64,000 nucleotides of DNA, from NCBI RefSeq assembly GCF_011193355.1, contig NZ_CP049780.1, positions 1,781,582-1,845,581 of the forward strand, in the 5' to 3' direction. How positions within the stretch are numbered: position 1 is the first letter of the stretch; each line of letters begins with the position of its first letter. Of this stretch, positions 18,682 through 27,244 are shown in pieces. The notes below the pieces were generated by a model. The model saw only the letters and a program-made list of their open reading frames with translations, was not told the DNA's origin and searched no databases. Source of the DNA: Streptomyces sp. JB150. Lineage in GTDB: Bacteria; Actinomycetota; Actinomycetes; Streptomycetales; Streptomycetaceae. Made by a program: the position numbers and the translations under genes.

Positions 18682-19323
18682 TCAGCCCCGCCAGGCCGGG
18701 CGGCGCGGGTCGTCCGTGCGCACCAGTACGTCGGCCGTGCCGGCCGGGTCGGTCTCCTCCTCGTAGCGCTCGAAGGCGGGGAGGGTCCAGTGGTCGGCCT
18801 CGGGGGTGCGGCGGCGCAGGGCGCCCGGTGAGAGGAGGAGATGGACGGTCAGGTCGAAGGGGAACCAGTGCCGAAGGAGGAGGGGTCCGTGCAGCAACAG
18901 CACGCCGCCCGGCGGGAGTCGGACGTAGGGGCTGCGGGTGGCGCGGTCGGTGACCGGGTCCCACAGGTCGGGCAGGACACGGCCGTCGCCGCCGGGTTCC
19001 AGGGGGCCGAAGACCTCGCGCCACAGGGCGCCGGTGTCGAACCAGCCGTCGTAGTAGGTGTCCACGTCCCGGTGGCCGTGCTCCAGCCGGAGCGAGGCGG
19101 GACGCAGAAACCCCTCCGTGCTCACGACCAGGGAGGGCCGGCCGCGCAGCCGCAGCGCCTCGTGGATCCGGTCTGCGAGGTCCCCGGGCCGGGCCGCCGG
19201 GGCGCCGTCGATGGCGACGCGCGGCCAGGCGCCGCCGTCGCCCGGCTTCAGGTCCAGCAGCCGCTCGGCCAGCAGATCGCCGAGCCGGTCCCAGGTGATC
19301 GGTTCGAGTCGCACACCGCCCAT
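18682..19323 (-). CDS. uridine kinase-like protein with a lost P-loop
   Basis: A 213-residue protein with the layout of actinobacterial uridine kinase-like P-loop proteins: WPRVAIDGAPAARPGDLAD where the Walker A loop should be, then RPSLVVSTEGFLRPAS, the substrate-side motif DVDTYYDGWFDTGALWREV, and a LID-like RRTPEADHW. The normal GxxxxGK[ST] is replaced by GAPAARPGD, so the Lys and Ser/Thr that hold the ATP phosphates are missing. It may be a pseudokinase that binds nucleosides, or a kinase with an altered loop. ATG at 19323. Confidence 0.72.
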   Translation of the reverse strand: MGGVRLEPITWDRLGDLLAERLLDLKPGDGGAWPRVAIDGAPAARPGDLADRIHEALRLRGRPSLVVSTEGFLRPASLRLEHGHRDVDTYYDGWFDTGALWREVFGPLEPGGDGRVLPDLWDPVTDRATRSPYVRLPPGGVLLLHGPLLLRHWFPFDLTVHLLLSPGALRRRTPEADHWTLPAFERYEEETDPAGTADVLVRTDDPRRPAWRG

Positions 19324-19503
19324 GATGCGCCAGCGCGCGGTCGGCGGGCCTGGGTGGGCAACGCCCGGCGGGCAACGCCCGGTCGACCGCCCCGTCGCGC
19401 TCCGCGCGCATCCGGGCGGGGAAGGGGGCGGGGAGCCGGGCGGGGAGGGGGTGCCGGCGCAGGCCGCGGATAGGCACCGGAGGGCCGAGGGCATGAACCG
19501 GGT

Positions 19504-20202
19504 ATGGCCGTACCCGCAACTCCCCCGGCCGGTGCGGGACTTCTCGCCGTCCAGCCACTCAGGCGCAAGCGGTGTGCCGCGTGCCGGCGCGGCCCGCTGC
19601 CGATGCTCGTCCTGGAGGACGGGGTGCCGCGCTGTCTGGACTGCGCCGACCTCGGGCATCTGGTGTTCCTGCCGCGCGGCGACACGGCGCTGACCCGCCG
19701 GGCACGGGAGGAGAGCGGGCTGTCGGTGGTGGTCGTACGGTTCCACCGGCGCAAGGGGCGCTACGAGCGGCAGGGCGTCCTGGTGGAGGCGGCGGGGCTC
19801 GCCCGCGCCGAGCGGCGCTGCATGGCGGACGCGGAGGCGCGGCGCCGCCGACGGATGCGGGACGCGCGGCGGCGCGCGGAGCAGGACGCGCGGTTCACCG
19901 AGGCGTTCGCCACCGCGATACGGCGGCTCTTCCCCGGGTGTCCGGCGGAGCGGGCGCGGGAGATCGCCGTCCACGCCTCGGTGCGGGGCAGCGGGCGGGT
20001 GGGGCGCAGCGCGGCGGGACGGGCCCTGTCCGAGGGTGCGGTGACCTCGGCGGTCGTGGCCTCCGTACGGCATGTGGACACACCGTACGACCGGCTCCTC
20101 ATGAGCGGGGTGCCCCGGCACGAGGCGCGGCAGCGGATCGCGGCGGCTGTGGAGACGGTGCTGCGGGCGTGGCGGGAGGCGGAGACCGAGTCGGCCGGGT
20201 GA
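19504..20202 (+). CDS. DUF2293 protein with an N-terminal zinc-ribbon-like motif
   Basis: A 232-residue basic protein. Near residues 24-48 there is CAACRRGPLP...CLDCADLGH, two Cys pairs that could bind zinc. The middle (about 95-135) is rich in Arg/Ala and probably helical. The C-terminal part (about 145-210) fits DUF2293: AERAREIAVHAS, GRVGRSAAGRAL, and SVRHVDTPYDRLLM. The function is not known; the basic charge and zinc motif suggest nucleic acid binding. Start ATG at 19504, divergent from the uridine kinase-like gene. Confidence 0.75.
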   Translation: MAVPATPPAGAGLLAVQPLRRKRCAACRRGPLPMLVLEDGVPRCLDCADLGHLVFLPRGDTALTRRAREESGLSVVVVRFHRRKGRYERQGVLVEAAGLARAERRCMADAEARRRRRMRDARRRAEQDARFTEAFATAIRRLFPGCPAERAREIAVHASVRGSGRVGRSAAGRALSEGAVTSAVVASVRHVDTPYDRLLMSGVPRHEARQRIAAAVETVLRAWREAETESAG

Positions 20203-20250
20203 CGCGAAGCGACAGGGCGGGGCGGGGCGGAGGGGAGGGGGCGGGGGCCC

Positions 20251-20270
20251 GGCACGGCACGGCACGGCAC
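20251..20270 (+). repeat. four copies of GGCAC
   Basis: A perfect 5-bp repeat in the 280-bp gap between the DUF2293 and DUF1772 genes. Nothing else in the gap is recognised apart from the ribosome site before 20483. Confidence 0.8.
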
Positions 20271-20482
20271 TGGACACCGGCTCAGTCAGGGGAGGCACGT
20301 CCCCGGTCCATCTCTGATGACCACGTGGGCCGGCCGATCGCTCACGGACACCCGGCTGGACGTTCGCTTATGCGCGTGCGGCGTTCGGGCATGGTCGCGG
20401 GCGGCCGGGGCGGGATTGACTGGCCGGGACAGCGGAGGCGGCACCACGCGGCCGGCAGTCGGCGAGGGGAGATGAGGGCGAC

Positions 20483-20962
20483 ATGATCGAAGGGCCGTAC
20501 TTCCTGCTGGTGGTGCTGGGGGTGCTCGGGACCGGCCTGGTGGCCGGTGTCTTCTGCGCGTTCTCCACGTTCGTGATGCGCGGGCTGGCCGCGCTGCCGC
20601 CCGCACAGGGGGCCGCCGCGATGCGGGCGGTGAACGTGGCGGCCGTGCGGCCGGCCTTCATGGCCGTCTTCCTCGGCTCGGCGGTGCTGTGCGCGGTGAC
20701 GGCGGTCGTGACGTTCGTCGTGTGGCCGGACGAGGGGGCGGTGGAGCTGCTGCTGGGCAGCGGGTCGTATCTGGTCGGCTCGTTCGGGGTCACCGTGGTG
20801 GCGAACGTGCCGCGCAACGACGCGCTGGCGCGGCTGGCACCGGGTACGGCGGAGGCCGCCGCGTACTGGTCGTCGTACGTGCGGGAGTGGACGGCGTGGA
20901 ACCACGTCCGCGCCGTCGCCTCGGCCGCCGCCGCACTCGCCTACGTCCTCGCCCTGACCTGA
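20483..20962 (+). CDS. DUF1772 (anthrone oxygenase-like) membrane protein
   Basis: A 159-residue protein with four hydrophobic helices (about 7-29, 55-75, 83-105, 138-158). The first carries GLVAGVFCAFSTFVMRGL and the loop has NVPRNDALARL, then YWSSYVREWTAWNHVRAVAS; these Asn, Arg, Trp and His residues are the pattern of DUF1772. Some members act as cofactor-free anthrone oxygenases in polyketide pathways, but no such pathway is near, so only the family is certain. GGGGAGATGAGG stands before the ATG. Confidence 0.85.
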   Translation: MIEGPYFLLVVLGVLGTGLVAGVFCAFSTFVMRGLAALPPAQGAAAMRAVNVAAVRPAFMAVFLGSAVLCAVTAVVTFVVWPDEGAVELLLGSGSYLVGSFGVTVVANVPRNDALARLAPGTAEAAAYWSSYVREWTAWNHVRAVASAAAALAYVLALT

Positions 20963-21158
20963 CGGACGCACCGCGACGGCCCGACAACCCCACAGCCCCA
21001 CAGCCCGACGGTTCGACGGTTCGACGGCCCGTGCGTCCGAGTTCCTGCGAGGGCGGCAAAGCGGACGTATCGTGTCCGTGTCCGAAAAGTGCCGGCGAGG
21101 ACGCACGGCCGCCGCACGCGTGCGCGAGGACGTACGCCGGGAAGCTGGGGAGCCGGCC

Positions 21159-22646
21159 ATGGCCGATCCCAAGGGATTCATGACCACGCCCCGCGAGGAG
21201 TGGCCCCGCCGGCCCGTCGGGGAACGGGTGCGGGACTGGCACGAGGTGTACGTTCCGGGAGCGCTGCTGCCCATCATCGGCGGGCAGGCGGACCGGTGCA
21301 TGGACTGCGGTGTCCCGTTCTGCCACCACGCCTGTCCGCTGGGGAACCTGATCCCGGAGTGGAACGACCTGGTCGCGCGGGACGACTGGCGCTCGGCGGC
21401 GGACCGGCTGCACGCGACGAACAACTTCCCGGAGTACACCGGCCGGTTGTGTCCGGCGCCGTGCGAGGCGGGGTGTGTGCTCGCGATCAACCAGCCGGCC
21501 GTGACCATCAAGAACGTGGAGTGCGCGATCGCGGACCGCGCCTGGGAGGAGGGGTGGGCGCCGCCGTGCCCGCCGGACCGGCTGTCCGGGCGGACGGTGG
21601 CGGTCATCGGCTCCGGCCCCACCGGCCTGGCCGCCGCCCAGCAGCTGACCCGGGCGGGGCACACGGTCGCGGTGTACGAGAAGGACGACCGGCTCGGCGG
21701 CCTGATGCGGTACGGCATCCCCGAGTTCAAGATGGAGAAGCACCATCTGGAGCGGCGGCTGGAGCAGATGCGGGCCGAGGGGACGAGGTTCCGTACCTCG
21801 ACGGCGGTCGGGCGGGACGTCGACGCGGCCGGGCTGCGGGCCCGCTACGACGCGGTGGTGATCGCCACCGGGGCCACGGCCTGGCGGGAGCTGCCGGTGC
21901 CGGGGCGGGAGCTGGCCGGGGTGCACCAGGCGATGGAGTACCTGCCGCTGGCCAACCGGGTGTGCGCGGGCGATCTGGAGACGTCCCCGCTGTCCGCCGC
22001 CGGGAAGCACGTGGTGATCGTCGGCGGCGGGGACACGGGGGCCGACTGTCTGGGCACCGCCGTGCGGGACGGCGCCGCGTCCGTGACCCAGCTGGACATC
22101 TACGCGCAGCCGGGCACCGAGCGGGACGAGGACACCGAGCCCTGGCCCACGTACCCGCGCGTCTACCGGCTGTCCGCCGCGCACGAGGAGGCCGCCGCGC
22201 TGCGGACGGCGCCGGCGGCCGACGCCGACGCCCGGCTGTTCGCCGCGTCGACGCTGCGCCTGACGGGCGACGCGGAGGGGCGGGTGCGCGCGCTGCATTT
22301 GGTCGAGGTGGACGAGCGGCGCCGCCCGCTGCCGGGGGCCGTCCGGACGCTCCCCGCCGACCTGGTGCTGCTCGCGCTCGGCTTTTCGGGGCCGGACCGG
22401 GAGGACGGGATCGTCGATCAGCTGGGCCTGGCCCTCGACCCCCGCGGCACCATCGCGCGGGACGAGGGCTTCGCGACCAATGTGCCCGGCGTGTTCGCGG
22501 CCGGTGACGCCGCCCGGGGGCAGTCGCTGATCGTGTGGGCGATCGCGGAGGGACGGGCGGTGGCCGCGGCCGTCGACCGCCACCTGACGGGCAGCACCCG
22601 GCTGCCGGCACCGATCGGACCGTACGACCGGCCGATGAGCGTGTAG
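21159..22646 (+). CDS. GltD-type NAD(P)H-dependent oxidoreductase (glutamate synthase small-subunit-like)
   Basis: A 495-residue flavoprotein. N-terminal cysteine clusters CMDCGVPFCHHACPLGN and CPAPCEAGC are the [4Fe-4S] ligands of GltD. FAD binding is VIGSGPTGLAAAQ (about residue 149), the NADPH fold is VIVGGGDTGADC (about 288), and the closing FAD motif is VFAAGDAARGQSLIVWAI. GltD passes electrons from NADPH to the GltB large subunit to make glutamate. No gltB lies next to it, so it is an orphan copy that may serve another partner. ATG 21159 with GGGGAG upstream; MADPKGFM is the usual family start. Confidence 0.88.
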   Translation: MADPKGFMTTPREEWPRRPVGERVRDWHEVYVPGALLPIIGGQADRCMDCGVPFCHHACPLGNLIPEWNDLVARDDWRSAADRLHATNNFPEYTGRLCPAPCEAGCVLAINQPAVTIKNVECAIADRAWEEGWAPPCPPDRLSGRTVAVIGSGPTGLAAAQQLTRAGHTVAVYEKDDRLGGLMRYGIPEFKMEKHHLERRLEQMRAEGTRFRTSTAVGRDVDAAGLRARYDAVVIATGATAWRELPVPGRELAGVHQAMEYLPLANRVCAGDLETSPLSAAGKHVVIVGGGDTGADCLGTAVRDGAASVTQLDIYAQPGTERDEDTEPWPTYPRVYRLSAAHEEAAALRTAPAADADARLFAASTLRLTGDAEGRVRALHLVEVDERRRPLPGAVRTLPADLVLLALGFSGPDREDGIVDQLGLALDPRGTIARDEGFATNVPGVFAAGDAARGQSLIVWAIAEGRAVAAAVDRHLTGSTRLPAPIGPYDRPMSV

Positions 22647-22751
22647 CCGGCGGGCGGCCCGGATCCGGCGTGCGGAGTCCGACGCCTGGGGCGGGCGTCC
22701 GGGTGGCGGCCGCCTGGAACCGGCCTCTGCCTCCGACTCCCCGCCGCGGCG

Positions 22752-22825
22752 CCTGTATCCGGCGCCCGGCCCCAGCCCCGGACTGCGGCGCCCGGCCCGG
22801 GTGCCTGCATCCGGCGTCCGGCCCC
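22752..22825 (+). repeat. two 22-bp direct repeats 52 bp apart in the gap after the gltD-like gene
   Basis: CCTGTATCCGGCGCCCGGCC (22752) and CCTGCATCCGGCGTCCGGCC (22804) differ at two positions; weaker versions precede them. The 22647-22938 gap is very GC-rich and shows no gene on either strand. Confidence 0.65.
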
Positions 22826-22938
22826 GCCCGGCTGGCGGCGCGCGGCGTAGGCCGCGCCCGGCCCCGGCTCCTGGGCAGCGCGCCACCGGGCTGGGACGGC
22901 CGCGGGCGCCGGGACCAGCGCCCGCGGAGCCGCCCGGC

Positions 22939-23469
22939 TCAGCGGCGGCCGCGTTCGTCCGTGCCCGCCGTCCTGGCCGTGGCCAGGGCGATCCGGTTCC
23001 ACGTGTTGATGGTGAGGACGAGCGCGATGACCTGGGCGAGTTCCTCCTCGTCGAAGTGGGCGGCGGCCTCCGCGTAGACCTCGTCGGGGACACCGTGGTC
23101 GGCGACGAGGGTGACGGCCTCCGTCAGGGCGAGGGCGGCCTGCTCGCGCTCGGTGAAGAAGTGCCGGGCCTCACGCCACACGGCGACCATGTGCAGCCGC
23201 TCCTCGCTCTCGCCGGCCCGGCGTGCGTCACCGGTGTGCATGTGGAGGCAGTACGCGCAGTGGTTGAGGTGGGAGGCGCGGATCTGGATCAGTTCCACCA
23301 GAGCCGGATCGAGCCCCGCGCGGGCGGCGGCGTCGAAGCCGACGAGGGCGCGGAAGGCCTTCGGGGCGGACCGCGCGAAGTCCAGGCGGGGGCGCTTCTC
23401 GGGCAGGGACCGGAGGGCCGGGAGGGTCGGGGTGCCGGTGGGGTTCATCCGTGTCGCCTTCGTCGTCAT
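22939..23469 (-). CDS. AhpD-like carboxymuconolactone decarboxylase family protein
   Basis: A 176-residue protein of the AhpD/CMD fold. The core reads ELIQIRASHLNHCAYCLHMH, giving the Glu, the CxxC redox pair and the His of AhpD-type peroxidase reductants; LADHGVPDEVYAEAAAHF and INTWNRIALA complete the family pattern. It probably reduces alkyl hydroperoxides or a thiol partner. ATG at 23469 (a second ATG is at 23448). It is divergent from the MocR gene with only 46 bp between, so the regulator probably controls it. Confidence 0.9.
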   Translation of the reverse strand: MTTKATRMNPTGTPTLPALRSLPEKRPRLDFARSAPKAFRALVGFDAAARAGLDPALVELIQIRASHLNHCAYCLHMHTGDARRAGESEERLHMVAVWREARHFFTEREQAALALTEAVTLVADHGVPDEVYAEAAAHFDEEELAQVIALVLTINTWNRIALATARTAGTDERGRR

Positions 23470-23481
23470 GGCTTCACGCTA

Positions 23482-23507
23482 CGGTCCGCAAAGACCGGCT
23501 GTAGGGT
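23482..23507 (+). promoter_or_regulatory. inverted repeat and leaderless -10 in the AhpD/MocR gap
   Basis: CGGTC-N6-GACCG (23482-23497) lies directly before TAGGGT (23502-23507), which is eight bases ahead of the MocR ATG. The layout suggests a leaderless regulator mRNA with an operator upstream of the -10, shared by the divergent AhpD-like gene. Confidence 0.5.
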
Positions 23508-23515
23508 GCATTTCC

Positions 23516-24997
23516 ATGGCTGATTCGTGGGTCAATCAGGCGGAGCGGATCGGTGCCGACCTGCACCTGGAGCTGTCGGGGCCGGGCGGGCGGCGGGCCG
23601 CGCTCATCCGCGCGCTGCGCGAGGCCGTGCGCAGCGGCCGGCTCGCGCCGGGCACCCGGCTGCCGCCCTACCGTTCGCTCGCCGCCGACCTGGGCGTGGC
23701 GCGGAACACGGTGGCCGACGCGTACGCGGAACTCGTCGCCGAGGGCTGGCTGACCGCCCGTCAGGGGTCCGGCACGCGGGTCGCCGAACGCGCCGAACCC
23801 CTCAACCGCACCGCGAACCGCAGTACGCACCGCACTGCGACCGGCACCGCGAACCGCGCCCCGCGCGTGCCCCGAAAAACACCTCCACGCGCGCGTGGGC
23901 CCCGGCACGACCTGAGCCAGGGCACCCCGGACGCGTCGGCGTTCCCCCGCGCGGCCTGGCTGGCCTCCTACCGCAGGGCCCTCCAGCAGGCGCCCAACGA
24001 GGTGTTCGGGCCCGGCGATCCGGCGGGGCGCCGGGAGCTGCGCGAAGCGCTGACCGAGTACCTGGCACGGGCACGCGGGGTACGCACCGAGCCGGACCGG
24101 ATCGTGATCTGCTCGGGTTTCGCTCACGCGCTGCGGCTGCTGTTCCACCCGAACGGCCACAGCGGGGCCCCGTCCGTCCTGCGCGGCCCGCTGGCCGTCG
24201 AGTCGTACGGGCTCGGCTTCCACCGCGGTCTGCTGTCCGCCGGAGGCGTCCGCACGGTCCCGTTGCCCCTGGACGCGGACGGCGCCCGGGCCGATCTGCT
24301 GGCGGGCGAGCGGGCCGTTCTGCTCACGCCCGCGCACCAGTTCCCGACCGGCGGCCCGCTGCACCCCACCCGCCGGGCCGCCGTCGTCGACTGGGCACGC
24401 GCGCGTGGGGGCGTGGTTCTGGAGGACGACTACGACGGGGAGTTCCGCTACGACCGCAAGCCCGTCGGCGCGGTGCAGGGCCTGGACCCGGAGCGGGTGA
24501 TCTACCTCGGCTCGGTCAGCAAGAGCCTGTCGCCGGCGGTGCGGCTGGGCTGGATGGTGCTGCCGGAGCGGTACGTCGACGGGGTCCTCGCGGCCAAGGG
24601 CGAGCGGGAGGGCTGGGCGAGCGTGCTCGACCAGCTGAGCCTCGCCGACTTCCTCGCCTGCGGGTCGTACGACCGTCATGTGCGCCGGATGCGGCAGCGG
24701 TACCGCGGCCGCCGGGACCGGCTCGTCGCCGCGCTCGCCGAGCGGGCCCCGCACATCGAGGTCACCGGTGTCGCGGCGGGGCTCCACGCGGTGCTGCGGC
24801 TGCCGCCGGGGACCGAGCCGTCCGCCGTCAAGGCCGCCGCGTGGCAGGGCATCGCCCTCGACGGCCTGGCCGCGTTCCGCCACCCGGAGGCCCCGATGGC
24901 CGCGCCGGACGGCCTGGTCGTGGGGTACGCGACGCCGTCGGAGCACGCGTACGGCGCGGCGCTGGACGCGCTGTGCGGGGTGCTGCCGCCGCCTTGA
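23516..24997 (+). CDS. MocR-type GntR/aminotransferase fusion regulator (PdxR-like)
   Basis: A 493-residue protein. Residues about 15-90 are a GntR winged helix (REAVRSGRLAPGTRLPPYRS, LGVARNTVADAYAEL). A basic, repetitive linker (about 95-135) joins an aminotransferase I-like domain. The PLP lysine is in YLGSVSKSLSPAVRLGW, with EDDYDGEFRY and TPAHQFPTG also typical. MocR regulators use PLP or a PLP adduct as ligand, for example in vitamin B6 or GABA pathways. The neighbour transcribed away from it is the AhpD-like gene, the likely target along with itself. ATG at 23516; no ribosome site, leaderless -10 instead. Confidence 0.92.
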   Translation: MADSWVNQAERIGADLHLELSGPGGRRAALIRALREAVRSGRLAPGTRLPPYRSLAADLGVARNTVADAYAELVAEGWLTARQGSGTRVAERAEPLNRTANRSTHRTATGTANRAPRVPRKTPPRARGPRHDLSQGTPDASAFPRAAWLASYRRALQQAPNEVFGPGDPAGRRELREALTEYLARARGVRTEPDRIVICSGFAHALRLLFHPNGHSGAPSVLRGPLAVESYGLGFHRGLLSAGGVRTVPLPLDADGARADLLAGERAVLLTPAHQFPTGGPLHPTRRAAVVDWARARGGVVLEDDYDGEFRYDRKPVGAVQGLDPERVIYLGSVSKSLSPAVRLGWMVLPERYVDGVLAAKGEREGWASVLDQLSLADFLACGSYDRHVRRMRQRYRGRRDRLVAALAERAPHIEVTGVAAGLHAVLRLPPGTEPSAVKAAAWQGIALDGLAAFRHPEAPMAAPDGLVVGYATPSEHAYGAALDALCGVLPPP

Positions 24998-25105
24998 CGC
25001 GACGGGGGCGGAGGCGCGGGAGGGGCGTCCAGGCACCTTCTCCGGCACAGGCCGTGCACGGCGGCCCTCCCCGACCGCGCTCACGCCCGCACCCGCACCC
25101 GTCTC

Positions 25106-25918
25106 CTAGGGCTTGCGCCCCACCGCCCCGTATCCCGGGATCACCCCGTCCTCCTCCCCCGGAACCGGCTCACCCAGTTCCGGTCGCCACTCGTTGACCA
25201 CGGCGACGCCGGGCTCGACGAGGTCGAGGCCGTCGAAGAAGCGGGTGAACTCCGCGCGGGAGCGCAGCGCCAGCGTCACCCCCGCCGCCTTGAGCTTGGC
25301 GGTCGCCGCGGCCGACTCCTGCGGGGTGAAGTCGGCGGTGGCGTGGGTGATCACCAGGTGGCTGCCGGAGGGCAGTTCGGCCAGCAGGCGCCGCACCAGG
25401 TCGTGCGCGCCGTCCTCGTCGGGGACGAAGTGCAGCAGCGCGACCAGGCAGAGCGCCACCGGCCGGCCGAAGTCCAGGACCTTCCTGGCGCCATCGAGGA
25501 TGGCGTCCGGATCGCGCACGTCCGCCTGGAGGTACTCGGTGGCACCCTCCGGGGTACCGCGCAGCAGGGCCGCCGCGTGAGCGAGCACGATCGGGTCGTT
25601 GTCGCAGTAGACGACCCGGCTGTCGGGTGCGATGCCCTGGGCGATCTGATGGAGGTTCGGCTCGGTCGGGATGCCGGAGCCGACGTCCAGGAACTGCCGT
25701 ACGCCCTGCCCGACGAGCCAGCGGGTGGCCCGGTGCATGAACGCGCGGTTGACGCGCGCCATCACCGGCACCCGCGGGTCGAGGGCCAGCATCTGCCGGC
25801 CCATCTCCTCGTCGACGGGGTAGTTGTCCTTGCCGCCGAGATACCAGTCGTACATCCGCGCGGGATGCGGCTTGGCGGTGTCGATCCGGATGGCACCGGC
25901 AGGGTCCTGCCCGGTCAT
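25106..25918 (-). CDS. DUF574 SAM-dependent methyltransferase
   Basis: A 270-residue protein of the actinobacterial Methyltransf_19 (DUF574) family: PHPARMYDWYLGGKDNYPVD at residues about 18-37 is the family signature, FLDVGSGIPTEPNLHQIA is the SAM motif, and VVYCDNDPIVLAHAAALL is motif II. Methyl acceptor unknown. GGAG stands six bases before the ATG at 25918. The GTCATACGGCACTC over its start is repeated exactly at 27454 in the divergent promoter of the XRE/HATPase pair. Such methyltransferases often stand beside DUF397/XRE clusters in Streptomyces. Confidence 0.88.
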   Translation of the reverse strand: MTGQDPAGAIRIDTAKPHPARMYDWYLGGKDNYPVDEEMGRQMLALDPRVPVMARVNRAFMHRATRWLVGQGVRQFLDVGSGIPTEPNLHQIAQGIAPDSRVVYCDNDPIVLAHAAALLRGTPEGATEYLQADVRDPDAILDGARKVLDFGRPVALCLVALLHFVPDEDGAHDLVRRLLAELPSGSHLVITHATADFTPQESAAATAKLKAAGVTLALRSRAEFTRFFDGLDLVEPGVAVVNEWRPELGEPVPGEEDGVIPGYGAVGRKP

Positions 25919-26016
25919 ACGGCACTCCGTAAGCGTCCGGCGGCGCACCGGGCGCCGCGCTGAGTAGTCAAGTTTTCGTACCGGTCCGTGAGGGCGAGTC
26001 GGGCTGAGACGTCACG

Positions 26017-26095
26017 CAGAGACAGACAGAAACAGGCAGGAAGAGCCAGAGACAGAAGACGGAAGACGGAGACAGAAGCTGAAAAGCAATCAGGC
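26017..26095. repeat. purine-rich low-complexity tract (AGACAGA/GAAGACGGA repeats)
   Basis: On the plus strand about 80 bp consist almost only of G and A with regularly spaced C (CAGAGACAGACAGAAACAGG and so on), with two copies of CAGAGACAGA and two of AGACGGA. It is much poorer in G+C than its surroundings and starts right after the DUF397 stop codon in that gene's sense. Confidence 0.8.
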
Positions 26096-26108
26096 CACCG
26101 GGGCCGGC

Positions 26109-26384
26109 TCACGACAGCAGGAAGTCCGCCACCCCCGCCTTGGCCCCCTCGATGAACGCCGTCATCTCGTCGGTGGTGTAGATCAGCGCCGGCCCGTCGG
26201 GGTCGGTGGACTGCCGGACGGCGATCCGGCCGTCGGCGAGCTTCATCGCCTCCAGGCAGTTGCCCCCGTTGCCACCGCTCCACGGCTTGTGCCAGCCCTC
26301 GCTGCCCAGCTCCCGCGCGGGCATGCCGTTGTAGATCCGCTCCGCGCGGACTCTCGGCTGGGGCTGGGACGTGATGCGATCCAT
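26109..26384 (-). CDS. DUF397 protein
   Basis: A 91-residue acidic small protein. The C-terminal two thirds show the DUF397 pattern: WHKPWSGGNGGNCLEAMKLADG, then AVRQSTDPDGPALIYTTDEM and FIEGAKAGVADFLL. DUF397 proteins pair with the XRE/DUF5753 regulator encoded just upstream, as in the whiJ and bld-type loci of Streptomyces, and are thought to modulate it. Its ATG overlaps the TAA of the XRE gene (TAATG), so translation is coupled. About 25 N-terminal residues before the domain are an extension. Confidence 0.93.
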   Translation of the reverse strand: MDRITSQPQPRVRAERIYNGMPARELGSEGWHKPWSGGNGGNCLEAMKLADGRIAVRQSTDPDGPALIYTTDEMTAFIEGAKAGVADFLLS

Positions 26385-27244
26385 TACAGCTCCTTGCGGA
26401 GATCCCGCAGGATCTCCTTCGTGCGTTGTGCCGTGGCGGCCTGCGCCGCCATGCGGTCCATGACCTCCAGGTGGGTCGCCACCTCGGCGCGCGCGTCGAG
26501 GTAGACGGCGCCGGTCAGGTACTCGCTGTAGACCATGTCCGGGAGTTCGGGCATGGCGAACCGGAACAGCACGAACGGCCCGTAGGTCCCCGGATGCGGC
26601 CCCGTGGAGAACGGGATGACCTGCAACGTCACATGGGGCAGGTTCGTGGCCTCGAGCAGCTTGTCGATCTGCGCGCGCATCACCTCCGGGCCGCCGACCG
26701 GGCGGCGCAGGGCCGTCTCGTCCATCACCATCCACAGCCGCGGGGCGTCGGGACGGGTGAGCAGTTCCTGGCGTTGCATCCGCAGGGCGACATGCCGCTC
26801 GATGTCCTCCGGCCGGGTCTGGCCGACGGCTCCGGAGGTCAGGACCCCGCGCGCGTAGTCCTCGGTCTGGAGCAGGCCGGGGACGAAGTGCGGTTCGTAG
26901 CTGCGGATGAGGCTGGCGGCGCCCTCCAGGCTGACGTACATCGAGAACCAGCCGGGCAGGATGTCGTGAAACCGCTGCCACCAGCCGGGCTGGTTGGCCT
27001 CCTCGACAAGTCGCACGAAGGACTCGGCCTCGTCCTCGGGGACGCCGTAGGCCTTCAGGAGCAGCTGGACGTACGGGATCTTGAGGGCGACCTCGGCGGT
27101 CTCCATGCGGCGGACCGTGGCGGGCGCGACGTGGAGGACGCGAGCGGCGTCCTCACGCTTGAGCCCGGCGCGTTCCCGCAGGTCCAGCAGGCGCCGACCG
27201 AGGACGACCTGGCCCACCGTCGGTGCGGACCGCGGCTCGCTCAC
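26384..27244 (-). CDS. XRE family regulator with DUF5753 (WhiJ-like)
   Basis: A 286-residue regulator. The helix-turn-helix occupies residues about 15-65 (LRERAGLKREDAARVLHVA, PATVRRMETAE). The rest is the DUF5753 ligand- or partner-binding domain (SYEPHFVPGLLQTEDYAR, MDETALRRPVGGPEVMRAQ, EVMDRMAAQA). Proteins of this type control development and antibiotic production together with a DUF397 partner. GTG at 27244 has GGAGG six bases upstream. The HATPase gene is divergent; the gap between them holds a perfect inverted repeat that could be the operator. Confidence 0.93.
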   Translation of the reverse strand: MSEPRSAPTVGQVVLGRRLLDLRERAGLKREDAARVLHVAPATVRRMETAEVALKIPYVQLLLKAYGVPEDEAESFVRLVEEANQPGWWQRFHDILPGWFSMYVSLEGAASLIRSYEPHFVPGLLQTEDYARGVLTSGAVGQTRPEDIERHVALRMQRQELLTRPDAPRLWMVMDETALRRPVGGPEVMRAQIDKLLEATNLPHVTLQVIPFSTGPHPGTYGPFVLFRFAMPELPDMVYSEYLTGAVYLDARAEVATHLEVMDRMAAQAATAQRTKEILRDLRKEL

